This document shows, one piece after another, positions 35,480 through 50,565 of a stretch of DNA of 64,000 bases. The stretch is from Torymus aiolomorphi (lineage: Eukaryota > Arthropoda > Insecta > Hymenoptera > Torymidae). The position numbers and the translations under genes were made by a program. The DNA lies in assembly GCA_036365515.1 (NCBI GenBank), contig CM070875.1:3445001-3509000 (forward strand). The letters are read 5' to 3'. Every line of letters starts with the position of its first letter. Within the stretch, counting starts at the first letter, position 1. The notes below the pieces were generated by a model. That model made no database searches and was not told the origin of the DNA. It was given only the letters and a program-made list of their open reading frames with translations.

Positions 35480-38400
35480 ACCGACACACAGCAGAACCAC
35501 CATCATATACACGCCAGCAACACAACCCTTGCCAACTATTCTCTCGCATCCCTCGGGGGACATCCAGTGCAGTGTCATCATCGGCCCTATCTCACCCTCC
35601 CGCGTATTTGTATAATCAGGCTTAGGCTATCGCTCGCCGTGTCGGCGCGGGACTCCGGAGGCATATTGCGCGGCCGATCGCGTTCTGTGTCACGTGAGAG
35701 CGAGGCGGCGCGCGAGATAAATGCGACATATATACCCGGCCGATTGTCGCAGAGTAGCAGTCGGTGTTTATCGCCCCGTCTACCTCTCTCCCTCCGTCGC
35801 TCTTTCTCGTGTACATATTGCGCGTGTAATACTCGCGGAGTGTATATATGCGTGTGCGGTAGGTTATACCTGCGCGCGTATATGTGCGTATCTTTCGTGT
35901 GCCAGAGGCCGACTGGGACCGCGTGTACATGCGGCAGATACGGGCGTGTTTTGCGGGAGGTAGAGTCGAGAAAGGGATTTTTTTTAGGGAACCTGTTGGT
36001 GGATATATGTTCGGTGGAATTTTTCGGGGATTTGGCGAATGAGGTGATTTGCTTAACTAAATTGTAAAGCGTGGCTGTGTGTTATGGGGTTACTGGACAT
36101 AATTCTTGTTTATGAATAATTCAGCGAAAAATTTTTTATGTTTAATTTGCCCGCCTACTTTTTTCGTACATTTGTAATTTTAACGAGCACCGTCGGCTTT
36201 CAGTTCGTTACCATGCATATAAAATAATAACAATGATAAAAAGTTGCGAATTTTCGCAAAATTTTACAAAATATTCTGATTAAAAATGTTGAAATATATT
36301 GCGCTTAAACGTTTTCAAAGCTAAAACAAACGAAAAAAAATGGTTTTGGCTTTAGTAGAGAAAAGAGCTTTAATTTTTAAATTGCAATTCAAGACTCTAT
36401 TTGACTTGTAAAACTTAATTTTAATCGCACTCCGTAATCTACCCGAAACAATGCTCAAATCGACCTCCCCCGCCGTCGCCGCCGGCAAAAATATACACTG
36501 CATTCATTCAACTCGAGTCCGCATTCACCACTACACCCAATAACGCAACCTGCCGCATGAATTTTCTCCGCCCTCGCCGACAAAACAGCCGACCGATAAC
36601 GATCCGACGTCGGCGTGCTGCCTGCGATCGGACACTTTCCCTCTGCTTCTCCTCCTCCTCCTCTGCTTTTTGTCTCTCTCTCTCTCCCTCTCGCCTCTGT
36701 TATATACTACAGCACCTGTCAAGAGTCGACGCCGCGTCGCGCTCCACTTACAAGTTATTCATTTTAACTCTCTTTCTTCCTTTCGCTCGCTCTGTCGCTC
36801 TATCCCTCTCGCTACATCGACCGACGCCGAGAGAAGAGACAGAGGGGAAAAAATAAAAGTTTAATTAAATTTTACCGATGGGAGTTGGCGGGGCCGATCG
36901 GCCGCGCCAAATTGGATTGATTGCGAGCCTTTGCCCCGAAATTCTCTCTCCCTCTCGCGCGACCCGGCCATTTAATGATAATTTTCGCGAGTACGTCGAT
37001 CGATTCGACGGTAATTATTGGCCGCAGAGCTCGCTCGAAGTAGAATGTAAGTAATTACGAGCCATTTACGAGCGCGGAGAGCCGCGGATTGATGACGTGC
37101 GCGCCTGTGTTCATAGTATAATGTATAATATATATATATATATATATATCGCGCGTGTATGTATGTATGTATATTCAAAGAGGAAATTTTTTAAAATTCA
37201 ATGCGCAAGCCGCAGAACGACCGCCCAGTGTAATTTATTATTATAAATAAAGTCCCGTGTGATTGACATAAATTATACGGATTTTGCGGCGCGGTATTTG
37301 CATTCATTATTGGCCGCGCGTTAGCGGGAGGATTTTACGGGATACTTTGTCCGCATATATATACACGGATGCGCGGCTCTCGCTCTATATCATTCAATAC
37401 GAGTTGCTTTGCACAGTCGCGGCATTAATTAGGCGCGCGCCGTGAAAATAAAATTAATAAATCGATCTAACAGCGTATAGTCGTCGTCGAGCGATCGGCA
37501 CTGTCTCTCTCGCCGTTTTCAATAATTCAACTCGTCCACACGCGCGTGCGCGTAAAAACAAGGACCCGTTCCACATTTCAAAATTCATGTCATTAACAAA
37601 AACGACAGACGCACACGCGCGCTTTAATGAACTACCCTATATATATATCCGAATCGCACTCGCCCGCGCGCACAGCACTGATTAAATGATTTAATCATCC
37701 TCAATTTTTATTACTTTAATTAAACATTAGCCACCTACCCCCCACCCACCCTCTCCGCCAAGATTATCCCTGATGCTTTATTCAAAACGCGCTCGCAGAC
37801 GTGATTAAACGGCTATCAAAATCCGAATTCATTAAATTAAATAATACCCAGCGCGCGCACCTTTACCGCCGAAAACTATTCTTAGCCCAGGCAGCGGCGG
37901 TGGTGGTTCTCTCTGCGTATTAACTCCGCGCGGCTAAATGAGCTAATAAATTTCCATCGAACAGATTCAATTAAAAACGTGAGCGCGTAGCGCGCGCCTC
38001 TCTCGTCAATCAGCGCCGCGATATGCGAGGATTAAGTACGGAAGGCTTTCTCGGGTGCGCGCTCTTTTTTCTCGCGTTTCCATTGACGCGCGTTTAATAT
38101 ATATTTCAGGTGTAATGCGCGCGAGCCGGCGCATTTTTTTTCTCTCTTTTTTTAATATCGTACTTTTAGCGTGTGAGTATAGTACGAGGACGCGGGATCC
38201 GAGCGCGTTAAAAAGGTAATAAGTGCTTTGGCGAAATTTCAATTGAAATTTCGGTCGCTTTCGAATTTAAATTTGCAATTTCGAACGAACAAGTCGCGCA
38301 GTTCTTTTATTTTTATTAAATGATTTAATAAAATTTTTCGATAAAGTTCAATTCGCGAAATTAATAATTCTAACGTAATACATGTAGTTAAAATTTAAAA

Positions 38401-41400
38401 TGGGAATGGTGTCATAAAAAAAGCATATTATTATGATTTCTTTTTGCTACCAATATAAATCAGTATACGTATTCACATTATGTATATTAAGTAGTGAATG
38501 CTTCATACCCATTAAACGAATAAATAATCACACATTGAACCAATAATTCATCGTCGCGCAATTTTTCATCTACCATTCAGCCTCTATTTACAAAAAGCAC
38601 CTCGGCAATGCTAAATAAAATGACAACGCTCTATTATCCCTGCAAAATATTGATACTACCCTTTCCCTTGTTTAACATTCATTAACCACCGTCGGCTAAT
38701 AAAAAATATCCCCATCCATATTTCACGAAACCTCGCATATCACTCCTGCACCTAACAGGAAAAAGAAATACCACCCGCAGTCTACGTACACCATCCATTC
38801 GAATTTACATTGACTTCGTCCCGCAGCAGCGCACGAGCGTGGAGAAAAATAATCCACCCTCAAACAGCGTATCACGCATCTCTCTCTCCTGCGTTTACCC
38901 GCAGCAACATCTCGCTCCTCTCAATCACCGACTCTCTTGCACACACAACCACGCCGACCAAAAAGCGCAACAGCGTCGCGTCTCTCTCGGTCCACTGCAA
39001 GACTCTCGTACACATACATTCGAACGGCACACCTCTGACTTTGTCTGAGCTTACGCGCGAGCAAATACGCGCGGTGCTGTTTGCGCCCAGCGTCGCCGTG
39101 TATTTACAGGGTTTCCTTGCGCGCTCTCTCTCTCTATGCTATTCCGACTGGCCGCGTATACATACGTAGGTATACCTGCGACAGCAGCAACGAACGTTGT
39201 TTGCCGATCGTCTATCGAGGGAACGACACACCGGACGTTGCACTTTTCGGCGCGCGTTATAACGTCGCGCCGGGAGATGAAATCCGAGCGCGCGCGCGTG
39301 ATTTATCGCCGTAGTTCGCTTATTAAGGCCGTCGTCGGCGTCGACGCGACGGCGCGAGACACGCGCCTGTGTGTGTTGTTGATATACTTGCCCGGGCGAC
39401 GGCGATGGTGTATGTTTAGTCTTTGGGAGTATATACCCTACTGTGCGGTGCGTGATATATAAGAGGGGGGAAGAGCGGAGGCTGACTTATATTGGGGGTG
39501 CCGCGGAGAGTCCGAGATTTCTTCGCTGCGGATTAGGGCAAAGAGTGTATGTAAGCGTCGTGCTGAAACTTTATTTAATAAGGCCGGGATCGTGCGTGTT
39601 ATATACGATTTTTCATGGGGGTATATAGGCTGTTAAGACGGATTATATTGGGGCTATTAAAATTGTAGGGGACCGACAGGGGGCGGGTGTCAACGAGGGA
39701 TTTGACGCTGCGAGGAAAGTTTTGGAAAGTGTGGCACAATTCGTCCGTCGTTTTTCTTATGTTTAATAAGTATTATGCGATATATGTACTGGTAGCGTGT
39801 AAAAATGTGAAAATACGACGATGTACATGTAACAAAGGTTTAATCTATGGGTAATAATTGTAATTAAATTTCGCATGCTACGAAGTGAGAGTGCAATGCG
39901 AAGCACTCATTAATTATATGCGGAGCACACGATAATATCATGGCTGCGTTTACCATGCGGTTGCAATACCTCTACTGCAACGAAACCATACTTCACTCGT
40001 AAATGAATCATTGATCATCGTACGCTGTCGCAATGTAATCACACGATTATTTACCCCGTCAAACATTGACATTTTATATTCGACATAAAAGCACCTACTT
40101 ATAATATCCCTATACGTCTATAAATCTTTTAAAAAATAATAACGACATTCAACATAATACTATGCACCGCGCGTCACCGCGTAAAACCCTCGCGCACTGG
40201 GTATATACACACGCCGCGAGCCCGATCACACGTTTGATTGGCTAACGGCATTACGTCTCACCGGGCTCATCCGCACTCGCTCCGGCGCTCTCTCTCTCTC
40301 TCTCTCTCCGCTAAATACACACTCTCATACATATATAACGACAGCAACAGAGTACACATATATACCCACACACAGAGCGAGACTCAGCGGCGGCGAATTC
40401 GTAAACTCGTTGGGAAATGTCTCAAAGTGTCGCAACGCGCGTGCAAATCCGGTGGCGCGAGGTAGGAATTGTCTCCGCTGTAGCCGTATAACGCGGAGTA
40501 CACGCTAGACTGGAGCGCTGCTGCTGCTACGCGAAACTACCGGAGACTTGTTGTATATGTATGCGTTATATATAGAAGGGAGAGGCGCGCGGTGGAGGCA
40601 TTTTCTCCACTGAAGCGCGCGCGCGTAGTGTACACATAATGCCCCGAGAAAGAGCGTCGGAGTGTGTTGGGAGGCTGCGCTGCTGTAATCGAGTGGTTAC
40701 ATCGCGTAGGTATAACGGCGGTTTGCGCAGCGGTGCGAGATCTGCTTTTTGGGGTATTGGGTCGTGGTAAGGGGTGATGCTTTCTTTATTTTTTGGTTGG
40801 ATGTGGGGAGATTTTGGTTGGGTCAGAGAACACGTGACCTGTGGTGTAATACGTATATAGTATGAAAAATTGAGGTTTTAATCCCGTCTAAGTCACTCCT
40901 ATGTATAGCCCTTCCTATTCCTCGAAAAGAAATTAGAACGCGCGCATTTTCGTGTGTGTGTGTGTGTGTGTGTGTATACACACACCTCGCACGTGAATGC
41001 GTGTACCAATTTATAGAGCATTTATATTTTATATACACTTCAGGCTTACTGTACGCCTACTCGCGCCTTTTAATCCTCTCTCTCTCGCTTTGCACCCATA
41101 ATCAGCACGCGTACACACGGCCTTTCATAAACAAATGCAGCGGTGGCGCTTTGTGTCTTAAGATACAGTGCTCGCGTGCGTGCAAATAATACGCGGGAGA
41201 GGAAAAAATCTGCGCGGCATTCAATTTTTAATGAGGCGAGCGCGAGGAGCGGGTTCCGCGGGCAATCGAGTTGAAGAAAAACAGAATTTATATACGCGCG
41301 GATGTTTTTCACAATCCGGGTATGTGTATCAAGCGAGAGAAAGTCGTGTATGGGTGGAGCGCAGGTACTGGGTATAATATAATTGCCCTTAATATGGTGG

Positions 41401-43187
41401 CGGAGGCGCTTTGCTTAGCGCCGCGGGGATTTGCTTATCTGGCTGTCGGTGCAGCGACTGAAAGGTTGGCTGTCTGTGTGTGCGTGTAAAGAGGTGTTTT
41501 TGCTTGGGAGAAGGCCGATCGTGATGAAGAATTTAACGGCGATGTGTTGTTTGTGAGTTTTCGATAGATTTATTGAATGTTACGTGAACTCTATAAGATT
41601 ATTGGTGAGGGGATGGTACAGGAACACGAGCTATGGTGCATTAAGATTTTTATTGTATTCTTACTTATCAGCTTTTAGAAATGGCAATCAGCCAGTATTC
41701 GTAGGTGCCATATGCAGAACGAATAATAAATTAAAATAAGTATAATACCAGAATATAATTGAACGTGAGTCCATATACAGATTCCAACATGGCCGCAATT
41801 CATATATGTATTTTACATATCTCTATTCATTTATAAATTAAACGGTCTACGGGCCCTTTCATGTATAAATATGAAACATCCCATACAACGTAAATTCATG
41901 GTGAGTATTTCGTAATGTTGCCAATACCGCGAAATTTAACAGCCCATCCAAAAGGATCTTAAAAAGGAGCATTTAAATTATCTACAAAAATGTTAAACAC
42001 AATCACGCGTACAAACAACCACCACAGCAAACGAATTCACAACACAACGGACAGCGACGATTCCCTCCGCTTAAACCAACAACCCGCGCGCAATTTCATC
42101 AACCACCTTGGCTCCTCTATTTTGACACACTCTCCTGTACGACATCCTTCCCACGACAACTGTTATATACCCAGGAATAAAAAAAAAAAGAAATCCCGAC
42201 TGACAATCTTCAACCGCACCTGCTATTTACTCTTTCCGCAAACAATGTTTCCAGATTCGACCCGAATTTATTTTCCCCGCACCATACTTCTCCGCAACAA
42301 GCGCTCCTCTCTCCCCCTCCCCCATACACATACGAGCGGCATAAGACACCGGGCGAATCCCCTGGTCCAATAACCCGAGAAGCCTCCCTCTCTCTCCCTC
42401 TCTCGAGGAGAGAAATCCCTCCGATCGTTACGGCGATCGTTTAATTTTCCCCCGAAGAAATCACATATACATCCTCTCTCCGGTCGCTTCATTTTCGCGC
42501 GCCATATAACCCGCGTATTAATACGCCCGCGCACGTGTATGTCTCTCCCTCTCACGAACAGCCTCGTTCGGAGAGGCCAGTTAGGCACGCGGTTCCTCTT
42601 CTTCTTGGCACACACCGGGACGTTGTTCGAAAAATTTCCAGGTCGTCGCTTTGGTTTTCTCCCCGTTCTCTCTCTCTCTCTCCCATTCTCTCTATACCGC
42701 CTCTGCTCGTAAAAGTGCGCCGCGCCGGTGAGAGTGACGTACACACCAATTTCGCTCCGGCACGAGGCAAGCGCACTCGCAGATATATATATATACGTGG
42801 CGGCGGCATGGCTCGCTTTACTGCCGTCGGCCATTATACTGTCTCGTGAGAGAGGGAGAGAGGGCTTTCCGCTCTTCCGGTCATTTAAGGTGGTTCCGCC
42901 GGGAGAGAGAGAGAGATTGAGAAAGAGAGAAAGGTAGTCGGAAAGCTGGGCGCGTTTTTTCTGATTCGCGAGCGCGAGGATGTGAGCGGAGAGTGGGTTG
43001 TTGGTGTTATTTAAATTTCTTTAATGGGTATGGCTTGGAGGTTTATGGCTGTGTAATTGAAAGTCGTGAAATATGTCTGGGAAATTTTGAGTAGGATAAG
43101 TGTGAATTATTGTCAATAAGTTAATTACTTGTTGCATATAAAATAATTGGTAGATGATAGTCTTATAGTCAATAAAAAAACCCGCTT
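35480..43187. other. Long gene-free, CpG-rich stretch
   Basis: I see no supportable exon or RNA gene. The stretch alternates GC-rich tracts carrying CG, CA and CT microrepeats (such as 36680-36700, 40284-40308, 40952-40980, 42660-42680) with AT-rich spacers. Frames such as 35567-36067 and 42268-42834 are Arg/Ser/Cys-rich and cross microsatellites. Regulatory DNA or distal exons of neighbouring genes could be present but cannot be recognised by eye. Confidence 0.5.
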
Positions 43188-43430
43188 TCCTATAGTAGAA
43201 AATTAACCATATTTTATATAGCTAACGTGTTAATTAAATGGAAGCATTTTTAACAAAAATCGTAATGCAAAAATAATATAATTCATCTAAAAGTTCTACT
43301 ATTACTTAAAATACATATTCTATCAAGTGCAAATGCCATAATTTATTTCGGATTGGTACATAATTATGAAATACAAGCAATTTTCATTTTTAGCCATAAA
43401 GTTAACTTCTGATTAACATTTCTACCAGGG
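43188..43430. mobile_element. CCCTGGTAG family, internally deleted copy
   Basis: The TAGTAGAAAATTAACCATAT start and the block through CCATAATTTATTTCGGATTGG match the inverse of 32340-32543. The copy ends ACATTTCTACCAGGG at 43430. At about 243 bp it is roughly half the length of the 31981-32543 copy. Confidence 0.65.
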
Positions 43431-45033
43431 CTTGTGCAAAATTAATTCAAATGTAATTATTAAAGTAAGAAATTTAGCCTTACTATAATCCTAAAAAAAT
43501 TATTCTAAACATCTTATAAACTGACAATATGGATTCCACTCAACCAGGCCATTACTTGACTTAATTTAGCAACCAAAATTTTACTAGCGTTTCTTTCATA
43601 TTTTGAAAAAGTAAAGAAACAAAAGAAAAGGTAACATCAGAAAGATGAAATTAGAAAAATTCGATTTCAAGCACCGCACCGAATTAAAAACACCACAAAC
43701 ATAATAATGAGCACCGCCCTCGGGCATCCTCGAATTTCTTCCAACCTCGTTCCTCCTCGTCGCTCTAATGCTCTCCCTCTTTCTTTCTCTCTTCTCCCGG
43801 AACAAACGTTTATATTCTTTTAAAGGGCATCGAAACGTCCTTCCTGCTCTCACTGTTTTCCTTCATTTCATTTCATTTCGCGTCTCTTCTCTCACCCCAT
43901 TCCCCCTCTCGACGTCCTTAAACTGATCAGCTTTAAGCTTCCTTCTTTGCTCTCCTCCTCCTCCTCCTGCTGCTACTCTCTGCGCTGAGTCGCAAAATGA
44001 CCTGTGGAGTGTGCAACGGAGTCGCCGCCCGGCTGTGAGAATTCAAATTTTATTTACAACGGCCGCTCGCTCGCTCGCTCTCTATTTGTGTTCGCAGAAA
44101 GTGCGCGCGCGCGCGCATCATAGTATAATAGAAGTGGAAGGAAGAAGGAGTGTCTCCGCCAAGAGAGAGAGAGGGAGAGAAAAAGAGAGAAGTTAATAAA
44201 GCAGAAGTACTTAATATTTGTTTAAAGTGAGCGAGCCGGCGAGCGCGCTAGCTGCAGTGTATAAAGATTTCTTCTGGCGCAGCGCAGTTTTGCAGAGTTT
44301 TTCGTCTTTTTAATTAAGTTTTTTTTCTTATTTATCCTTTTTTTCTTTAGTTTAGAAGATATAGAGTAAATATTTCAGAAATGTTATAATAAAATTCTGG
44401 TTCAATGTATAATTTTTTTTATCGTAAATAGCTTTTTTACTTATCCTACTTTCTAAGAATAATTTCGACTTATCAATAACAATGAAACACTCGTTTCAAT
44501 TATCATATTATCGCGCCACATAACAACATGTAACAGACCAAACATATGTTATTATTTGACGAAATGGCATTCCAGCCCCAGCCAACAGAACAAAGGCTGT
44601 TCTTGCAAATGCCACTTGTCAGGCACTTCGAGCCCCCTCCATCGCAGTAGAAAGTCTCCGATATCAGTCAGACAATCACCATATATATACCAACGCAACT
44701 ACTACACCCGACGCATAAACAAGCAACTCTCCGCGACCGTTAAACTGGTACTAAAACAGCAACGCCATCAGCCGTCGTTGACGGCCTATCTCAAAAATCA
44801 CGCGCTGCACACGGTCGCGACGATTAAACCCAGCCTGCACGCGCCGGAGTTACAACTGCATGCACAGCTGTCGCGCGAGCTCTGAGGGGGAAGGACGGTG
44901 AAGAGGGAGAGGGAAAAAAAAGCCGGCCACTCGAACTTTTTTAAAGACTTTCCCGTTCGTTAGCGCACTCGCGGAACAATCGGGGGACGAGGCGAAATTC
45001 TCGCGAACAGTTTCGAAAGTTCCGTATAAAAGG

Positions 45034-45072
<39 letters not shown>

Positions 45073-48000
45073 CGTGACTGCGAAAGTCGTCCCACACTCC
45101 CAAGGAAAAGTGCTTTACGAGCGGTTTAATGACACGGCGCGGCGTCGTAAAAATGGAAGGGAGGAAGGGAAAGAAGTACTAATTAACTTGTAGCCAGTCG
45201 ATTCGTAACTTCGCGCGCGCGCGCGACGTGCACGAGTAAAAAGCAGGAGAGAGAGGGGGGGAGAAGAGGATTTTGGAGGGGGGGGGGGGGAAGAATTGCG
45301 CATGCCGCGGCGCTCGTTAAATTCTTCTCGACATTTTCACTTTGCGGAACGAACGAACGAGCTCTTGTTTATCGCTATTAGGGGCGAATTTTTGGGAAAA
45401 TTTGTTTTCAGGGAAGGTTGCAACTTGCCGGGGGAATAAGTAAGCGTCATTATGAGTGATATTTTTTTTTTCTTATCCTATTACGTTATTACGCGGGCGG
45501 TAGGATTTTGAAAAGGGAGGGTTTTTAAAGGAAAGATTTCTGCGTATTTATTTCAGGAAAATTGTGGTTGAATTGAATGCTAATGAGGGATGTAAAGCAA
45601 AATTTTAAATATTTTTACGTTAAAATGATGCTGAAAGGTATATACCATTTATGTGTAAAATTGAATATATGTATCAATAACATTCTCGTATTTTCGGTGA
45701 TTTTTAATTACGTGAGGCACATTGATTATTTATGCAACTTTTGTTTTCTGACTCGCTGTAAATAGCAAATGAATACAATGGTTATTCAAAATTGAAAATC
45801 AAGCGAAAAATCAGACAATAATTTGATATAAATCATATATATTTCATAAGTAAATTTTCAACTAATGTATTTTGCAAACGATATTTTTTTTAATAGCACT
45901 TATGCAGGATACCTATTCGTATTTTCCACATACTATTACAAAAAAATAATTTATTTAAATAAACATCTATAACAATATCTTTCTACGTTCGAACAACGCA
46001 ATTAATACGTAATATCTCAGTTAATGCACCCTATGTATACTTATTGCCTGCTAGTTACCAAAGTTTACACACTACCGGTATCGCAAAGGCACATCCTATT
46101 ATACTCCAATCTCCCCTCAGAGCTAACATCTAAATAATTCATTAAAATCCTAATACAATAACAATAACCTTCGCAAATCGCAGTCAAACGTCTATATATA
46201 AAGTACACGCTAAAGACGCGTATATAAAACTTGGCCGACAAAAAGCCACCGCCAAGCCGCTCTCCTCCCCCGCACGGAGAAAAGAGAAAAAGCTCCGACC
46301 GCCGCAAGACGATGACGCCGCAGATCTGCGCAAAATACATCGAAGAATAGACGACGACAACTGCGCTCCACCGTCACCGCCGCCGCGGGTTACGCGCGCG
46401 AAAAAGCTGCAAGCCCAAGCAGCTCGTGACGAGCTGGAGCGCGCCCACGGTAAAAGAACGAACGAGAGAGAGAGAGAAAGAAAGGTAGAGGCGCTTTTTT
46501 TCTCTCTTTGTCGCCCGGGAGAGACTAACAATTCGCGCGCGAATGCAGGAATAATAGGAGCAGCGACGCGTGCCAGCCCGCGCGCTCGAGCATTAAACGC
46601 GACCCGCGGGCGGCCTCTGTATACACACACATACACACGTCTATTATACACACGTACACACGTATGTATACACATATGCGCACGGCCGGTACGCTTGTTT
46701 ATGCATGTGTTATGCACCGAGGCGCGAGGGGTAATGCAGCTTTAAGCACCGGCGTTACTACTGATGGTAGCCGCTGCGTCGATGTCGTAGTCGTGTCTCT
46801 GTGTCTTTTTCGGGAGCCTTGATCTTCACTCGCGAGGAGGGAAATGCGTATATAGAGAGGGGGTTGATATACGGTAATAAGGCCGCACGTTGCGCTTTGT
46901 GCCCCGATGCGGGTGGCTGTTGTTTGATGTGGGTGAAAGGAGGACTAAATCAGCGAGGGAGACAATGAGAGGGGATGAATATAATGGCGAGGTTAAAGTC
47001 GTATCTGAAGGGGTTGATATAATTCGGTGGAGGGGTGGTGAAAGATTCAGCCGGTTTTCGTAGTGATTTGTGATTTGTATTTCTGTTTGTTATAAAAATG
47101 AAAAGGCCTTCGCGAAGATGCAATTTATTATACGAAAGGTAGGTTTAAGTGTAATTGTTAACAATTAGCAGTAAATTACAAGTAAGTGCCCTCAGAGACG
47201 GGGATACTTAGTAATGAATAAGATTACACGAAGAGAGAAAATTCCGCGAACACGCTTAAAGTTATTCATCGTAGAAATTTCAATGTACGGTTGAAAACTA
47301 AAGTTTAAGTGCCAATTATTTCTCGCGAAATTTCATAATCGCGCGACATTATTAAGTTGCCCAGCGTGAAACTAGTTATTGATCATATTACTGTTGTTAC
47401 ATCTAAATGAAATATTACGTAAAAGAAAAATAAATAAATAAATGAATAACGACAATTTAAAGACACTCTAAACTCGGCAATAACCATATATATTCACTGT
47501 ACAAAAAGCGTCAACTTTGCCCAACCATTCTTAGAAGAATTACTTCGGTATGTCTGACACATTCTGATGTATTAGAGCGGCGCAGAACGCACGTTTCTGC
47601 CGCTATCAAAACTGAAAAAAAATTTTTATTCATGAAAGCACTCGCACTTGCGCTCACGGTTTTAGACGTTTATCTTTCGCGGAATAATCTCACATTCTAT
47701 GGGCATGCAGCTTCGCTCTCTCCCTCTCTCTCCTTTCTCCCGTCGCGCGCAAGCTCTCTTGCGCGGGAATATAAAGTCGGGAAAGCAGGCTACAAAAAGT
47801 GACAAACTTATGATGCCCACACCATAATTCAACCGCGCGGGAAAATTTATAATGATAATAAAGCGCACCTTTGAAATTCCGAGCTGCTTTCTTCTCCCAC
47901 CCCGCGTGACTAATATTGTCAATAAAATCTACTGCAGTGTTTGAAGAATATAACTCATAAATAATCGAAACAGTTTGGTATAATATGTATTAGCCAGCCC

Positions 48001-48600
48001 TGCCAATCAAGGGAAAAATCGTTAAAATTCGAATCGATACCAATCGGCGGTATTGTTGATAAAAATGTTAATCCCCCCGCGGACCCCCCGCAACTCTAAA
48101 TCTTTTATCGACTCGGGTATAAAGCAGGAACTAATCTCATACACACTCGCGCGCGCGCGCGCGTCCGCGCTTTTACGCTTGGAATTTTATACCCCTACCC
48201 CCTTCACGGAAGTGATAAAACATTCATAAAGCCCAAAGCTGTTGATAAGACGTCGTCTTTTCTCTGCCCCCCCCCCCACCCCCCGGTCCCCTTTTTCTAA
48301 GCATTATTAAACTTTTATACCTCGTCCGCGAACTAATAAAAAACCATCTCGATCTCCTCTCTGCGCGTTTCAGAGCTCTAAGCGCTATGCCCTGTACACA
48401 CGCGCGCACGCGTCTGCGAGAGAGCCAGGCTTTCCATTTTTCAGATAACATACGAGTGTCTCTTATTAAATTCCGCCTCGTATTTGCTCCACTTCCGCGC
48501 GCACATACACACACACACATACATATATATATACATTCTCTGTCGTTTCTTTTTCTTTTGTAATCCTCGCGAAACAAGAGAAACGGGAAACGCGAACGCG
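43431..48600. other. Gene-free stretch with microsatellites
   Basis: No supported gene. It contains GA runs (about 45034-45069, 46464-46485), a G run near 45280-45290, a C run near 48268-48276 and CpG-rich blocks. The 177-codon frame at 46184-46717 on the minus strand is low-complexity Arg/Ser/Ala with no domain. Confidence 0.5.
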
Positions 48601-48612
48601 ACATTTATCGTT

Positions 48613-48756
48613 TATAATTATTCCGATCGGACTTCGAACATTCCACGGCAATTACACGCTGATCCTTCGATTTTACGTGAATTCATATAATGCAGAGCCG
48701 TTAAAAATTGGAATTTCCCTACCCTCGCTCCCCAGCGCAGAGACATTTTTCGAAAT
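48613..48756. repeat. Duplicated segment P, first copy
   Basis: About 144 bp starting TATAATTATTCCGATCGG and ending in CAGAGACATTTTTCGA, followed by an AT run. It is repeated almost exactly at 49165-49306 in the same orientation and at 49640-49782 inverted, so three copies lie within 1.2 kb. Confidence 0.85.
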
Positions 48757-48836
48757 ATATATATATATATATATATATATCGCGTGCGTGCAAAAACAAC
48801 GCGTACCCGTCGAACGTCGAAAGCCCCCCTTTCTAA

Positions 48837-48991
48837 GGGACCTTCCACAACCTCCACGCCGGCGCAACGGCGCACGCGCTCGCCCGTGTAAAGGTATACC
48901 TATATATAACGCTCGCCTATATATATAGGTATACCTTTACACGGGCGAGCGCGCGCGCCGTTGCGCCGGCGCGGAGGTTGTGGAAGGTCCC
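48837..48991. mobile_element. Harbinger/Tourist-type MITE with TAA duplication
   Basis: A 155-bp, nearly perfect palindrome with ends GGGACCTTCCACAACCTCC and its complement, differing at about two positions. TAA flanks both sides. The right arm of the surrounding palindrome, near 49950-49957, reads CTTTCTAAATTCG in inverse orientation with a single TAA and no insert, the exact empty site. A 3-bp TAA/TTA duplication is characteristic of PIF/Harbinger MITEs. Confidence 0.85.
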
Positions 48992-49304
48992 TAAATTCGA
49001 CATTTATCAGTCGCGCTGCGCTCGCGTGTGCGCTCCAATAATCGACTGCGAGCACTGCTGCGCGACTCGACGCGCGCGCGCTTCGCGTACCCTTTGTGCG
49101 TCTTTTCTCGCGCCCGCACTTTTTTTCTCCTCTGTATCTCGCTTTTCCTCATTATATATATATATATAATTATTCCGATCGGACTTCGAACATTCCACGG
49201 CAATTACACGCTGATCCTTCGATTTTACGTGAATTCATATAATGCAGAGCCGTTAAAAATTGGAATTTCCCTACCCTCGCTCCCCAGCGCAGAGACATTT
49301 TTCG

Positions 49305-49335
<31 letters not shown>

Positions 49336-49397
49336 GGGAACTCTGAAGAGATAAACTATAGGACCCTGTAGATTACCAGAAATAACGTGTATAGGTC

Positions 49398-49549
<152 letters not shown>

Positions 49550-50381
49550 GACCTATACACGTTATTTCTGGTAATCTACAGGGTCCTATAGTTTATCTCT
49601 TCAGAGTTCCCTATATATATATATATATATATATATCTCTCGAAAAATGTCTCTGCGCTGGGGAGCGAGGGTAGGGAAATTCCAATTTTTAACGGCTCTG
49701 CATTATATGAATTCACGTAAAATCGAAGGATCAGCGTGTAATTGCCGTGGAATGTTCGAAGTCCGATCGGAATAATTATATATATATATATAATGAGGAA
49801 AAGCGAGATACAGAGGAGAAAAAAAAGTGCGGGCGCGAGAAAAGACGCACAAAGGGTACGCGAAGCGCGCGCGCGTCGAGTCGCGCAGCAGTGCTCGCAG
49901 TCGATTATTGGAGCGCACACGCGAGCGCAGCGCGACTGATAAATGTCGAATTTAGAAAGGGGGGCTTTCGACGTTCGACGGGTACGCATTGTTTTTGCAC
50001 GCACGCGAGCGGGAATGTTGTGAAGGGCTTTTTATTGCCGGGATTACGGGCGTGGAATCGTTCCGGGAATTGCGAGAGTGAGGGAGAGGGAGACAAAGGC
50101 TGGAGCGGTGGTTTTAAATGGAGCGCGCAGGCAGTTATCGAAAATAGTTGGGGTCTAAAGGTCGGATCTGTATCGGAGAATAGATGGATTCGATAACGAG
50201 AGTCGGGGATTTAATTTGCGAGCCGATGGGGGGCCTTCATTAAGTGGAATGAGACATTTTATTCTAATTAATCGATTGTAGGATTTTAAAAATTGTAGCG
50301 TTATTTTGGTGCTTGGGTTGGGGATATTAATTAGATTTGTAATTTGTAAGTAATTGTGAGGATAATTTTTGATGGTTATTA

Positions 50382-50505
50382 TTGCTTCCTCATAGAGGAA
50401 GCTTTGTAACGGTGAAAAAAATTTTCGAAAAAAAAAATGTTCAAAAAGATGTTTTAAGGCGATATATGTGTACATTAGTTGATTTTGACATTTTTGTTTT
50501 CGTGG

Positions 50506-50565
<60 letters not shown>

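Noticed and set aside
42268..42834. 188-codon minus-strand open frame
   Set aside because: Arg/Gly/Glu-rich, runs through CT/GA microsatellites and overlaps other long frames on both strands; compositional artefact.
44556..44885. 109-codon + strand open frame
   Set aside because: No domain, unsupported start and no splice context; composition follows the surrounding DNA.
46184..46717. 177-codon minus-strand open frame
   Set aside because: Low-complexity Arg/Ser/Ala with a microsatellite-derived Ser-Leu stretch; no recognisable family.
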